A stretch of 64,000 nt of DNA from Microbacterium sp. zg-B96 (GTDB lineage Bacteria > Actinomycetota > Actinomycetes > Actinomycetales > Microbacteriaceae): contig NZ_CP126738.1 of NCBI RefSeq assembly GCF_030246865.1, positions 2,852,001 to 2,916,000 of the forward strand, written 5' to 3'. Positions 41,454 through 49,361 of this stretch are shown piece after piece. The notes beneath the pieces were generated by a model. The model had not been told where the DNA came from and did not search any database. It saw only the letters and a list, made by a program, of their open reading frames with translations. The first letter of the stretch is position 1; every line of letters starts with the position of its first letter. The position numbers were made by a program, and so were the translations under genes.

Positions 41454-41798
41454 ATGGACAGACTTCATTACGCGGGCAGTTCGATCCTGACCGGCACCGC
41501 CATCGCCCATGCGCTGCTCGATTACGCCCAGGCGCTGGCCGGCGCCGGCGACTCGGCGACGGTCGAGGTGCCGACGCTCAATGAAGACGGATCGCGGGGA
41601 CGCTCAGAAGTACTCATCGGCCCGGCGAGTCAACTGATTTCGGACTCGGAACCGTCGCCGTACGACGAGATCGTCGACGAGGATCTCGTCGCACACCTGC
41701 GCGATGTATCCGCTCGGGTGCGCAACGACAGATCACCGTCGCCACCGGCGGGGATGATCCAGGACGAATTCGACGACGGGTACGCCGACGAATTCTGA
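41454..41798 (+). CDS. Small hypothetical protein
   Basis: A 114-residue acidic protein. The first half is an N-terminal helix (TGTAIAHALLDYAQALAGAG) and strands (ATVEVPTLNEDGS ... EVLIGPASQLIS). The second half is a helix containing DEDLVAHLRDVSARVR and an Asp/Glu-rich tail. No signal or membrane segment. A -10-like TAGATA (41442-41447) ends six bases before the ATG without a ribosome site, so it is probably leaderless. It is convergent with the next DUF7882 gene (two bases between stops). Family unknown to me. Confidence 0.6.
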   Translation: MDRLHYAGSSILTGTAIAHALLDYAQALAGAGDSATVEVPTLNEDGSRGRSEVLIGPASQLISDSEPSPYDEIVDEDLVAHLRDVSARVRNDRSPSPPAGMIQDEFDDGYADEF

Positions 41799-41800
41799 GG

Positions 41801-42205
41801 TCAGCGCGCGGATGCCGCGGCGTCGGCCCTCACGGCGTCGGCCGTCACTGCACCACGGTGGCGGCGAGGACCGCTCCCGGCTACCTGCCGCGTGCGCTCG
41901 GGCCTGGGGGTGTGCAGGGGTGGGAGCGTGATCGCACCGGTCCTGGCGACTTCATCCGCCATCGACTGCAAACGGCGCGGGTCGAGGACCGCCGGATCGG
42001 CGTCGTCGAACACGAACCGCAGCGGGATGGAAGGTTCGAGCCACAGGGTCGTACGGCCGGCAGGGCTGTTCTCATCGTGCTGCCACGCGAGCGTGAAACT
42101 CTCGCCGCGACGCAGCTTCGTGGCCATGACCACCTTCAGGTGGGCCAGAAGCGTGTCTTCGATCTGAACGGGGGTGCTGGCGGAACTGTAATACAGGGTG
42201 CCCAT
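41801..42205 (-). CDS. DUF7882-type small protein, paralogue 4
   Basis: A 134-residue member with the best-preserved core: MGTLYYS, then IEDTLLAHLKVVMATKLRRG, ESFTLAW and TTLWLEPSIPLRFVFDD. It groups with the copy at 17692. The last ~35 residues are a basic, then Ala-rich, low-complexity tail not seen in the others and probably disordered. The start has a strong AAGGAGAG site. Function unknown. That four copies differ mainly in their tails suggests a shared small fold with different partners. Confidence 0.7.
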   Translation of the reverse strand: MGTLYYSSASTPVQIEDTLLAHLKVVMATKLRRGESFTLAWQHDENSPAGRTTLWLEPSIPLRFVFDDADPAVLDPRRLQSMADEVARTGAITLPPLHTPRPERTRQVAGSGPRRHRGAVTADAVRADAAASAR

Positions 42206-42393
42206 GGGCTCTCTCCTTGACCTCAGACAGGTCGCGGAGATTGTTCAATGAGAAAAGTGCCACAAGCGGTTCGGGTTGCTGGCGAAACGATAAGCGAGTG
42301 TCGTCGGCGAGACCTGTGAGCCCATTCTAGGCGTCATCCCTCGGATTAGCGAGCTACCGCGTCGCCGCCGGGCCGCCGCTTATGGTGGGGGGC

Positions 42394-42885
42394 ATGCCAG
42401 GCTCACCGTCCCCCCTCCACGCCCGACGTCTCCTGGTGATCTCGACGCTACTGCTGACGGCGACATTCGCCGGCTGCACCGCGATTCCGGCGGATGCCGC
42501 CGGCACGTTGGACCGGGTTCGCGACGGGGAGATACGGGTCGGCATCACGCACAACCCGCCGTGGACAGACACGTCGGGCCCTCCCGCCGGCTCGGAGGTC
42601 GAGCTCGTCGAGCAACTGGCGGCGGACCTCGATGCCGACGTGGTGTGGACCGAAGCCAGCGAGGCGCTGCTCGCCGAGGCGCTGCGTCAGGGCGAGCTGG
42701 ACCTGGCCATCGGCGGGTTCACCGAGGACACCCCGTGGACCGACAAGGCCGCCGAAACTGTGCCCTACGTCGATGCGATCGACGAGTTCGGGCAGACGAA
42801 AAAGCACGTCTTCCTTACGCGCCTCGGCGAGAATCGCCTGCTCACCGCCGTGGAAGGCTTCCTGCGCGCGGAGGGCTCACAGTGA
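42394..42885 (+). CDS. Short solute-binding lipoprotein (SBP family 3, lobe-1 type)
   Basis: A 163-residue lipoprotein. The signal peptide ends at a lipobox TFAGC (residue ~28). The mature part reads EIRVGITHNPPWTD, then VELVEQLAADLDADVVWTEAS, then GELDLAIGGFTEDTPWTDKAA. This is the start of a family 3 amino-acid-binding protein, but normal members have 230-280 residues and a second lobe. A -10-like TATGGT eight bases before the ATG at 42394 suggests a leaderless message. The stop overlaps the GTG of a CDF metal transporter (GTGA). It may be a specialised periplasmic partner of that exporter or a truncated relic. Confidence 0.7.
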   Translation: MPGSPSPLHARRLLVISTLLLTATFAGCTAIPADAAGTLDRVRDGEIRVGITHNPPWTDTSGPPAGSEVELVEQLAADLDADVVWTEASEALLAEALRQGELDLAIGGFTEDTPWTDKAAETVPYVDAIDEFGQTKKHVFLTRLGENRLLTAVEGFLRAEGSQ

Positions 42886-43853
42886 ACCCACCGCAGCTGC
42901 CGCTGCCGGAAGCGCAGGCACACGCACTGAAGCGCGCGATCCGAATCGAGTGGGCGACGATCGCGTTCCTGGCCGTGGCGATCACGATGGTCTATCTCGT
43001 GATGGGCAACTCGCAGGCGATGAAAGCTGCGTGGATCGAGGACCTGCTCTCCCTCGCCCCGCCGCTGGCGTTCCTACTGGCCGTCCGCTTGATGGCGAAG
43101 CCACCCACCGAGACGTACCCCTACGGCTTCTTCCGCTCTGTCGGCGTCGCCCACCTCGTCGCCGGGGTCGCGCTGTTCGCGATGGGGGCGTTCCTGCTCG
43201 TGGAGTCGGTGATCGGGCTGGCACGGGGCGACCGCCCGCCGATCGGGTCGGTGGAGCTGTTCGGCCAGACCGTGTGGCTCGGCTGGCTGATGATGGTGGC
43301 GATGGCGCTCACCATTCCGCTGCCGATCTACTTCGGCCGCGTGAAGATGCAGCTGGCCGAGCAGCTGCACAACAAGGTGCTCTACGCGGATGCCGACATG
43401 AACAAGGCCGACTGGATGACGGCGGTCGGCTCGATCGTCGGGGTCGCCGGAATCGGAATCGGCCTGTGGTGGGCGGACGCTGTCACCGCGACGCTGATCG
43501 CCACCAGCATCCTCTGGGACGGGGTGAAGAACACCCGCGCCGCGATCACCGATCTGATGGACACCCGCGCAACCACGTTCGATGACTACAGCCCGCATCC
43601 GGATGCCGCCCTGGTGGACGAAGTTCTCGCGCACCTCCCCTGGGTCGCCCAGGTCGCCACCCGCGTGCGCGATCAGGGACAGTTCTTCCACGTCGAGGCG
43701 TTCATCGTGCCCACCCGCGGCCGCATGCCCACTCTCGAGCAGGTCACCGAGGCGACCGAGGAGTGCACCGCACTGGACTGGAAGATCCACGACATGGTGA
43801 TCACGCTCGTGCCCGAGCTGCCCGCGCAACTCGCTGTCACCTCACCTGTCTGA
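42882..43853 (+). CDS. Cation diffusion facilitator (CDF) family transporter
   Basis: A 323-residue CDF exporter with six predicted helices in residues ~20-225 and a C-terminal cytoplasmic metal-sensing domain (~235-320: YSPHPDAALVDEVLAHLPWV). A metal-site region is visible in ADADMNKADWMTAVGS in helix 5. CDF proteins move Zn2+, Fe2+, Mn2+, Co2+ or Ni2+ out of the cytosol in exchange for protons; the metal cannot be read from the sequence. The GTG start overlaps the upstream lipoprotein stop, an uncommon partnership for this family. Confidence 0.82.
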   Translation: MNPPQLPLPEAQAHALKRAIRIEWATIAFLAVAITMVYLVMGNSQAMKAAWIEDLLSLAPPLAFLLAVRLMAKPPTETYPYGFFRSVGVAHLVAGVALFAMGAFLLVESVIGLARGDRPPIGSVELFGQTVWLGWLMMVAMALTIPLPIYFGRVKMQLAEQLHNKVLYADADMNKADWMTAVGSIVGVAGIGIGLWWADAVTATLIATSILWDGVKNTRAAITDLMDTRATTFDDYSPHPDAALVDEVLAHLPWVAQVATRVRDQGQFFHVEAFIVPTRGRMPTLEQVTEATEECTALDWKIHDMVITLVPELPAQLAVTSPV

Positions 43854-43870
43854 TCGGCTCCGACTGCCCG

Positions 43871-44923
43871 TCACGAGTCGTCGGCGTGCTGCTGGCGGAT
43901 ACGCCGACCTTCGGCGATGTCCTCCCGCTCCTTCTCGGCGCGCTTGTCGCTCTGCCGGGTGTCGCGGGCGGGGAGCTGGATGTCCTCTTCCGCCGCGATG
44001 CCACCCTGCAACTGGCGTCCTCGTTCGAGTTCGGCGTCGAACTCCGCGCCGAACAGCAGCGCGAGGTTGGCGATCCACAGCCACAGCAGGAAGACGATGA
44101 CTCCCGCGAGCGACCCGTAGGTGCGGTCGTAGTTGGAGAAGTTCGCGACGTACAGTCCGAATCCGAGCGTTCCCAGCGCCAGCACGACGATGGCAAGCAG
44201 CGCGCCCATGCTCACCCACCGGAACTTGGGCTGCTTGGCGTTCGGCGTGGCGTAGTAGAGAACGGCGATCAGGAACACCACGACCAGCAGCAGCAGCGGC
44301 CACTTCACGATGTCCCAGGCGATGCGCACACCCTCCCCCACGCCGATCGCGCTGCCGACGGCGTCGGCCACGCCGCCGGATAGCACCAGCCCGGCGGCGA
44401 CGATCGTCAGGCACACCACCGCGATGATCGTGACGACCAGCTGCATGGGCCGCATCTTCCAGAACGGACGGCCCTCTTCGACTTCGTAGATGCGGTTCAT
44501 CGCCCGGCTGAACGCCCCGACGTAACCCGATGCGGTCCACAGTGCCAGCAGGATGCCTGTGATGAGCGCGAATCCCGCCCCCGGCGCCTGCGAGAGCTGC
44601 TCGATCGGGCCTCGGAGGGTTTCGGCGGTCTCACCCGGGGCCACGTCCTCGACGATCCCCAGCACGGCGTCGGCGGCGGACCCGCTCTGGCCGAAGACGC
44701 CGAGCAGCGAGAACACCGCGATGAGGGCGGGGAAGATCGACAGCACCGCATAGTAGGTAAGGCCGGCCGCGGCATCCACGCACCCATCGGCGGTGAACTC
44801 CCGCACGGTCTTGACGAGCACGTACTTCCAGGAGCGCTTCTCGATCTGCGTAGGGGCGTCGGGCTTGTCGGCGTGATCTGGGTGGACCGCGCCGCCGCGC
44901 GTGTCCTGATTCTGCTGATTCAC
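43871..44923 (-). CDS. YihY/BrkB-family inner-membrane protein
   Basis: A 350-residue protein with the YihY family block TADGCVDAAAGLTYYAVLSIFPALIAVF near residue 43-70. Six membrane helices follow, with GFALITGILLALWTASGYVGAF and FLLWLWIANLALLFGAEFDAELER, and then a charged C-terminal tail. The family was long annotated as ribonuclease BN but is an uncharacterised membrane protein, possibly a transporter. The GTG at 44923 has GAAGGAA upstream; the track of open frame beyond it to 45151 has no protein-like pattern. Confidence 0.85.
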   Translation of the reverse strand: MNQQNQDTRGGAVHPDHADKPDAPTQIEKRSWKYVLVKTVREFTADGCVDAAAGLTYYAVLSIFPALIAVFSLLGVFGQSGSAADAVLGIVEDVAPGETAETLRGPIEQLSQAPGAGFALITGILLALWTASGYVGAFSRAMNRIYEVEEGRPFWKMRPMQLVVTIIAVVCLTIVAAGLVLSGGVADAVGSAIGVGEGVRIAWDIVKWPLLLLVVVFLIAVLYYATPNAKQPKFRWVSMGALLAIVVLALGTLGFGLYVANFSNYDRTYGSLAGVIVFLLWLWIANLALLFGAEFDAELERGRQLQGGIAAEEDIQLPARDTRQSDKRAEKEREDIAEGRRIRQQHADDS

Positions 44924-45049
44924 TGTCGCATTCCTTCCGAAGGGCAAGGGTCTGCCGGCGCGGCCGGACGCCCGGGGAACTGCCATTCTTCGTGACGTGC
45001 ACGCACACGACAGGGACTTGCATCCGTGGAACGTGTGTGCTGCGGTTGA

Positions 45050-45484
45050 GGCCTGACGATCGCGGATCTGGTGGAGCCGTCCGTCTGGCCGATGGGTGTG
45101 AGCCTGCGCGAGGACGACGTACTGCTCCGGGGTCAGTCGCTCGCGGCGCACGGCCGCATCGCCACCCCCGCCGTGCGGAGCGCTGAAGCCCTTCCGCGGT
45201 CGGCGGCCACGCCCCTGCGGCAGCGATTCGTCTAGCTAATCGTCACGCGGGTCGTCGCGGTCACGGCATCCGGAGGGCACGGCCACGCCGACGTGACGAT
45301 CGACGCGGATCTGAGCCGGTGCGAGGCGCACTGCTCCGAGGCGCACACTGTCAGCCGCCGCCCGGCGCACCGCACCACGCGGGTGCGCCTCCACACGGCG
45401 GGCACCGCCGACGGGCCTCGCGTGCGCCTGCCTCGCGACATCGCCGTGGGCGACGTGCTCGTCACCCTTTCGAGGGCCCCGTGA
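45050..45484 (+). pseudogene. Eroded coding region interrupted by a TAG codon
   Basis: One frame carries a strong coding signature (nearly all codons end in G or C) from about 45050 to 45484, broken only by TAG at 45233-45235. The first piece contains GVSLREDDVLLRGQSLAAHG and ends LRQRFV. The second contains HADVTIDADLSRCEAHC, RRPAHRTTRVRLHTAG and PRVRLPRDIAVGDVLVTL. A TGA at 45047-45049 shuts the frame on the left and no start with a ribosome site is found, so the 5' part appears lost. I do not recognise the family. A real gene in two parts cannot be excluded. Confidence 0.45.
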
Positions 45485-45585
45485 CGCCCAGCGAACTGCG
45501 CTGCCGCGCCGCGGCGGGGGACGAGGACAACGACGGTGACGGTGACGGCGCTCCGAGTTGCGGGCGCCACGTCCGCGGACGCTGA
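45481..45585 (+). pseudogene. Short tail-coupled ORF after the eroded gene
   Basis: A GTG at 45481 overlaps the TGA of the eroded frame (GTGA) and opens 34 codons: VTPSELRCRAAAGDEDNDGD and a short basic tail. The GTGA coupling suggests a former two-gene operon whose second gene is also truncated. The Asp-rich stretch resembles a calcium-binding loop, but the piece is too short to support a claim. Confidence 0.25.
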
Positions 45586-45691
45586 GGTCGTGTCAGCAAC
45601 CGGCGAGTTCGACCAGCGGCCCGGCCGCGGCGGCACCAACCGCCCGCTGCGGCCAACCTCGAGGGGTCCGATCTGGGGCGGTCAGCGCGAT

Positions 45692-45713
45692 TGTCAATCA
45701 ATTTACGTAAATT
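45692..45713. promoter_or_regulatory. Operator-like element 1 upstream of GH78
   Basis: TGTCAATCAATTTACG (45692-45707) overlaps the perfect 14-base palindrome AATTTACGTAAATT (45700-45713). A near-identical copy lies inverted at 45737-45752. LacI-family operators of this shape occur in sugar-gene promoters. Confidence 0.55.
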
Positions 45714-45736
45714 AAATCTACAATCCGACAGTCGCG

Positions 45737-45752
45737 CGTAAATCGATTGACA
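45737..45752. promoter_or_regulatory. Operator-like element 2, overlapping the GH78 -35 box
   Basis: CGTAAATCGATTGACA is, read in reverse, TGTCAATCGATTTACG, differing from element 1 by a single base. It covers the -35 TTGACA (45747-45752), so a bound repressor would block RNA polymerase directly. Confidence 0.6.
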
Positions 45753-45776
45753 CTGCGCCGAAAGAAGCGTTAGCGT
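45747..45776 (+). promoter_or_regulatory. Promoter of the GH78 gene
   Basis: -35 TTGACA (45747-45752), an 18-base spacer and -10 TAGCGT (45771-45776). The -35 is a perfect match and lies within operator element 2. Transcription would start near 45783, giving a leader of about 155 bases. Confidence 0.65.
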
Positions 45777-45939
45777 GAACCGGCCGTCGGCGTCGACAGG
45801 GCTCGACCACAGCCCCGGACGCACCCATGGACACCGACGTTTCAGCCTCTTCCTGCTTCAATTCCATGTTGTCGTTCGAGGCACGCATGACCGACTTGCT
45901 GCACAGGATGACTCTCGCCGTCGCCGAGGAGGACCACCA

Positions 45940-48228
45940 ATGATCAACGGCAATGCCCAGTTCATCGCGGCAGACACCGAGCCGGACAGCGCGCCCCTCT
46001 TCCGCCGGGACTTCAGCCTCGAAACGGGCCACGGGCAGGTCGAATCCGCGGTTCTGTCGTTGAGCGCGCTCGGGATCTGCGAGGCATGGATAAACGGGGT
46101 CCCGGTCTCGGAGGATCTCCTGTCTCCAGGGTGGACGAGCTACGAATGGCGACTCCACTACGTGGACCATGACGTCACTGCGCTCATCGACACCCATTCG
46201 ACGCTCGGGATCGCCGTGGGCAACGGCTGGTATCGGGGGCGTCTCGGATGGATCGAGACGAAGCGGTACGGCAACGAGATCGCTGCCTACGCCGAACTTC
46301 GCATCCGCTTCGCCGACGGGTATGAGCAGGTCGTCGCCACCGACCAGTCATGGCAAGTCGGGCCCAGTGACATCACATCCAACGACCTGTATGACGGGCA
46401 GACCGTCGACGCCCGGCGCCGTGACGATAAGTGGACGTCCCCGGGCTTCAGCGACCCCCGGTGGGGCAGCGTGCACGCGGTCGACTATCGTCCCGAACGC
46501 TTCGAGCTCGACACGGCCCCGCCTGTTCGAAGAATCGACCAGCTTCTCCCGCAGAAGGTGTGGCTGAGCCCCACTGGCTCGATCCTGATCGACTTCGGTC
46601 AGAACATCGTCGGCTTCGTCCGACTGCGGATCGCCGGTCGCAGCGGCGACGTGATCACCGTGCGACACGCCGAAGTCCTGGAAGACGGTGAACTCGCCAT
46701 GCGCACCCTGCGATCGGCGAAGTGCACCGACCACTTCATCCTCAGCGGAGGGGACGACGTTTTTGAGCCTACATTCACCTTCCATGGCTTCCGCTATGCC
46801 GAACTGCGCGGCTGGGACCGCGACCTCGAGGAGGTCGTGGGCGCCGTCACAGCTATCGTGATCTCCTCCGATCTGCAACGCATCGGTCATTTCGAGTGCT
46901 CGGTCCCGGACCTCAACCAGCTGCACGACAACGCCATTCGCGGGATGCGCGGGAATTTCGTTGACATCCCCACGGACTGCCCGCAGCGCGACGAACGTCT
47001 CGGGTGGACGGGCGACATCGCGACGTTCGCCCCGACCGCCGCCTTCCTGTTCGACGTCAAGGACCTCCTCGCAGACTGGCTCGAGGATCTCCACCTCGAG
47101 CAGGACCATCACGATGGCGTCGTGCCGTACATCGTGCCGGACATCCTCAAGTACGCCGTGACGCCTCAGGCTGGAGCCGGGGCCGAGGAGGCTGCTGCCG
47201 TGTGGAGCGACGCGGCCGTCTGGGTGCCGTGGGCGCTGTGGGTGGCATACGGTGATCCCCGCGTGCTCGAGGCGTCGTTCGATTCGATGCTCACGCACGG
47301 TCGGCGGGTCCACTCACTGCTCTCCCCCACGGGCGTCTGGGACTCCGGCTTCCAGTTCGGGGATTGGCTGGATCCGGACGCGCCGGCAGATCGTCCCGGC
47401 GATGCGAAAGCAGACCCTGGCGTCGTCGCGACCGCGTGCGCGTTCCGCACCGCTGACCGCATTCGCGCGGCGGCCGAGATACTGGGGCGCAACGCGGAAG
47501 CGGCGGAGTTCGCGGCGATTGCACGCGGGCTTCGGGCTGCCTTCCAGCGCGAGTACATCCACGGCGAGCGGGTCTTCAGCGACAGCACCACGGTGTACTC
47601 ACTGGCCATCGTGTTCGGTCTTCTGGATTCGCCGCAGACCCGATGGGCAGGTGACCGACTGGCCGCGCTGGTCGCCGCCAGCGGATTCCACATCTCCACA
47701 GGGTTCGCGGGGACGCCGTTCATTTGCGATGCGTTGACATCGACCGGCCACGTCACCACCGCTTACCGTCTGCTCCTGCAGCGTGAATGCCCATCCTGGC
47801 TGTACCCGGTCAGCATGGGCGCGACGACCATCTGGGAGCGGTGGGACTCGATGCTGCCCGACGGGAGCATCAATCCGGGCGACATGACCAGCTTCAACCA
47901 CTATGCGCTCGGGGCCGTCGCCGACTGGATGCACCGCGAAATCGGTGGGCTTGCCCCGCTGGACCCGGGGTACCAACGCATCCTCGTTGCCCCCAAGGTC
48001 GACGCCGGCATCGACTGGGCCCGCACGTCGCTGCTCACCCCCCACGGGCGCGCGAGCGTCGACTGGTCGCGAGACGACGACATGGTCGACATCAGCATCA
48101 CCGTGCCCGTGGGGGCATCGGCCATCATGGTGTGGCCGAATGAACCGGATCGAACACTGGGGGCGGGCCAACACTCGCTTCGCGTGCCGGCACCCATCGC
48201 TCGTGCCGCCGCGACGTCAATCGGTTGA
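45940..48228 (+). CDS. GH78 alpha-L-rhamnosidase
   Basis: A 762-residue enzyme without a signal peptide, so cytoplasmic. N-terminal beta domains (LSALGICEAWINGVPVSEDLLSPGWTSY, IDFGQNIVGFVRLRI) lead to an (alpha/alpha)6 catalytic barrel with VDIPTDCPQRDERLGWTGD near residue 345 and GATTIWERWDSMLPDG near 630. These hold the conserved acidic residues of GH78. A small C-terminal beta domain (LGAVADWMHREIGGLAP, YQRILVAPKV) closes the protein. It removes terminal alpha-L-rhamnose from pectic or gum oligosaccharides and glycosides. Start at 45940 has AGGAGG seven bases upstream. Controlled by the LacI protein encoded next. Confidence 0.92.
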   Translation: MINGNAQFIAADTEPDSAPLFRRDFSLETGHGQVESAVLSLSALGICEAWINGVPVSEDLLSPGWTSYEWRLHYVDHDVTALIDTHSTLGIAVGNGWYRGRLGWIETKRYGNEIAAYAELRIRFADGYEQVVATDQSWQVGPSDITSNDLYDGQTVDARRRDDKWTSPGFSDPRWGSVHAVDYRPERFELDTAPPVRRIDQLLPQKVWLSPTGSILIDFGQNIVGFVRLRIAGRSGDVITVRHAEVLEDGELAMRTLRSAKCTDHFILSGGDDVFEPTFTFHGFRYAELRGWDRDLEEVVGAVTAIVISSDLQRIGHFECSVPDLNQLHDNAIRGMRGNFVDIPTDCPQRDERLGWTGDIATFAPTAAFLFDVKDLLADWLEDLHLEQDHHDGVVPYIVPDILKYAVTPQAGAGAEEAAAVWSDAAVWVPWALWVAYGDPRVLEASFDSMLTHGRRVHSLLSPTGVWDSGFQFGDWLDPDAPADRPGDAKADPGVVATACAFRTADRIRAAAEILGRNAEAAEFAAIARGLRAAFQREYIHGERVFSDSTTVYSLAIVFGLLDSPQTRWAGDRLAALVAASGFHISTGFAGTPFICDALTSTGHVTTAYRLLLQRECPSWLYPVSMGATTIWERWDSMLPDGSINPGDMTSFNHYALGAVADWMHREIGGLAPLDPGYQRILVAPKVDAGIDWARTSLLTPHGRASVDWSRDDDMVDISITVPVGASAIMVWPNEPDRTLGAGQHSLRVPAPIARAAATSIG

Positions 48229-48230
48229 CG
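48215..48230. promoter_or_regulatory. Operator-like element 3 between GH78 and its LacI regulator
   Basis: CGTCAATCGGTTGACG has 6-bp palindromic arms and closely matches the two elements upstream of GH78 (shared pattern YGTCAATCRRTTKACG). It overlaps the GH78 stop and lies about 60 bases before the lacI start, consistent with autoregulation. Confidence 0.55.
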
Positions 48231-48287
48231 ACGGCCCACTAGTGTGAGCCTGGTCAGCGGCACAGCTGCCAGGTCTCGACAGGAGCG

Positions 48288-49325
48288 ATGATGAGCCAGT
48301 CCGGAACGCCGGCGCGTCGACGGCGCCCATCGCTCGCCGACGTTGCACGGCACGCCGGCGTCTCCGAGGGCGCCGTCTCCAAGGTGATCCGCAACGCGTA
48401 CGGCGTCAGCCCCGCGATGCAGGAGCGGGTGCAGAAGGCGATCGAGGAACTCAATTACCGCCCCAGAACCGGCGCCCGCGGCATGCGAGGCCAGACCTTC
48501 ACCATCGCAATCGGGTCTGAGATCCCTCAGATCGGCAATGACTTCTTCACCCAGGTCACCAACGGTGCCGCGCGCAAGCTGGCCGGCAGCGGATACCAAC
48601 TGGTCATCGCCCCGTCCCTTGACGACGAAGAGGACCTGGGGGTTCTGGATGCACTGGTGGACCGCCAGGTGGACGGCATCATCGCGATCTCCCTGGATGT
48701 GAGCGTGACCGCGCTTGACCAGCTAGCAGAGTATGTGCCCGTCGTTCTGCTCGGCCGCCACGACGATCCCCACAACTACGACACGGTCACCAACGACGAC
48801 GAAGCCGGTGCGACACTCGCTATGGACCACCTCTTCGAGCTGGGCCACGAACGCATCACTCACTTGACGGTGCACCCCACGGAGAGCGCACCCGACTCGC
48901 AGCCGCCGCATGCCATCCGTCAAGCGACGTACCAGTTCCAGATGGTTCAGCGGGGCCTCACGCCCCACGTCGTCTACTCCGAGGCCGCCGAGGGCTCTGC
49001 ATACCTGTCCGCGCGCAGGCTCCTCGAGGACAATGACGCCCTCACGGCGATATTCGCCGGTAACGACACCCTCGCCATCGGAGCGTTGCGCGCCGTGACA
49101 GAGCGCGGACTCACCGCCGGAGACGTGTCGGTCGTCGGTTACGACAACATCGAGCTTGCTAGCCATCCTCTGGTGTCCCTGACTACTGTGGACCAGTTCG
49201 GCATCCAGACAGGCGAGACGGCGGTGGAGCTCCTGATGGAGCGCATCAACCAGACGCGCACCGAGCCGCGACACGTTCAGCTGCATCCGCAGCTCGTTGT
49301 GAGGAAGTCGTCCGCTCGCATCTAG
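48288..49325 (+). CDS. LacI-family regulator of the rhamnosidase locus
   Basis: A 345-residue repressor. The helix-turn-helix is SLADVARHAGVSEGAVSKVIRNAYGVS, with the hinge ELNYRPRTGARGMRG and an effector domain (FTIAIGSEIPQIGNDFF, DGIIAISLDVSVTALDQLAEYVPVVLLGRH, AIFAGNDTLAIGAL, VVGYDNIELASHPLVSLTTV). Two adjacent ATGs follow an AGGAG site. Operator-like elements lie before this gene and before GH78. The inducer is probably rhamnose or an oligosaccharide released by the locus. Confidence 0.88.
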   Translation: MMSQSGTPARRRRPSLADVARHAGVSEGAVSKVIRNAYGVSPAMQERVQKAIEELNYRPRTGARGMRGQTFTIAIGSEIPQIGNDFFTQVTNGAARKLAGSGYQLVIAPSLDDEEDLGVLDALVDRQVDGIIAISLDVSVTALDQLAEYVPVVLLGRHDDPHNYDTVTNDDEAGATLAMDHLFELGHERITHLTVHPTESAPDSQPPHAIRQATYQFQMVQRGLTPHVVYSEAAEGSAYLSARRLLEDNDALTAIFAGNDTLAIGALRAVTERGLTAGDVSVVGYDNIELASHPLVSLTTVDQFGIQTGETAVELLMERINQTRTEPRHVQLHPQLVVRKSSARI

Positions 49326-49361
49326 CGAGGGATCTGAGCGCAATCACCGCCAGTTCGGGGA

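Larger units (their letters stand above)
45586..45939 (+). other. Intergenic region and leader of the GH78 gene
   Basis: These 354 bases have no convincing gene. The first ~100 are GC-rich and featureless. 45690-45775 is the most AT-rich stretch nearby and holds two operator-like repeats and the promoter described separately. The last ~155 bases would be the leader of the GH78 message, ending in the GAGGAGG ribosome site. Confidence 0.5.

Noticed and set aside
45481..45585. Calcium-binding protein suggested by the DEDNDGDGDG stretch
   Set aside because: The frame is only 34 codons long, with no signal peptide or second loop. It is better read as part of eroded DNA.
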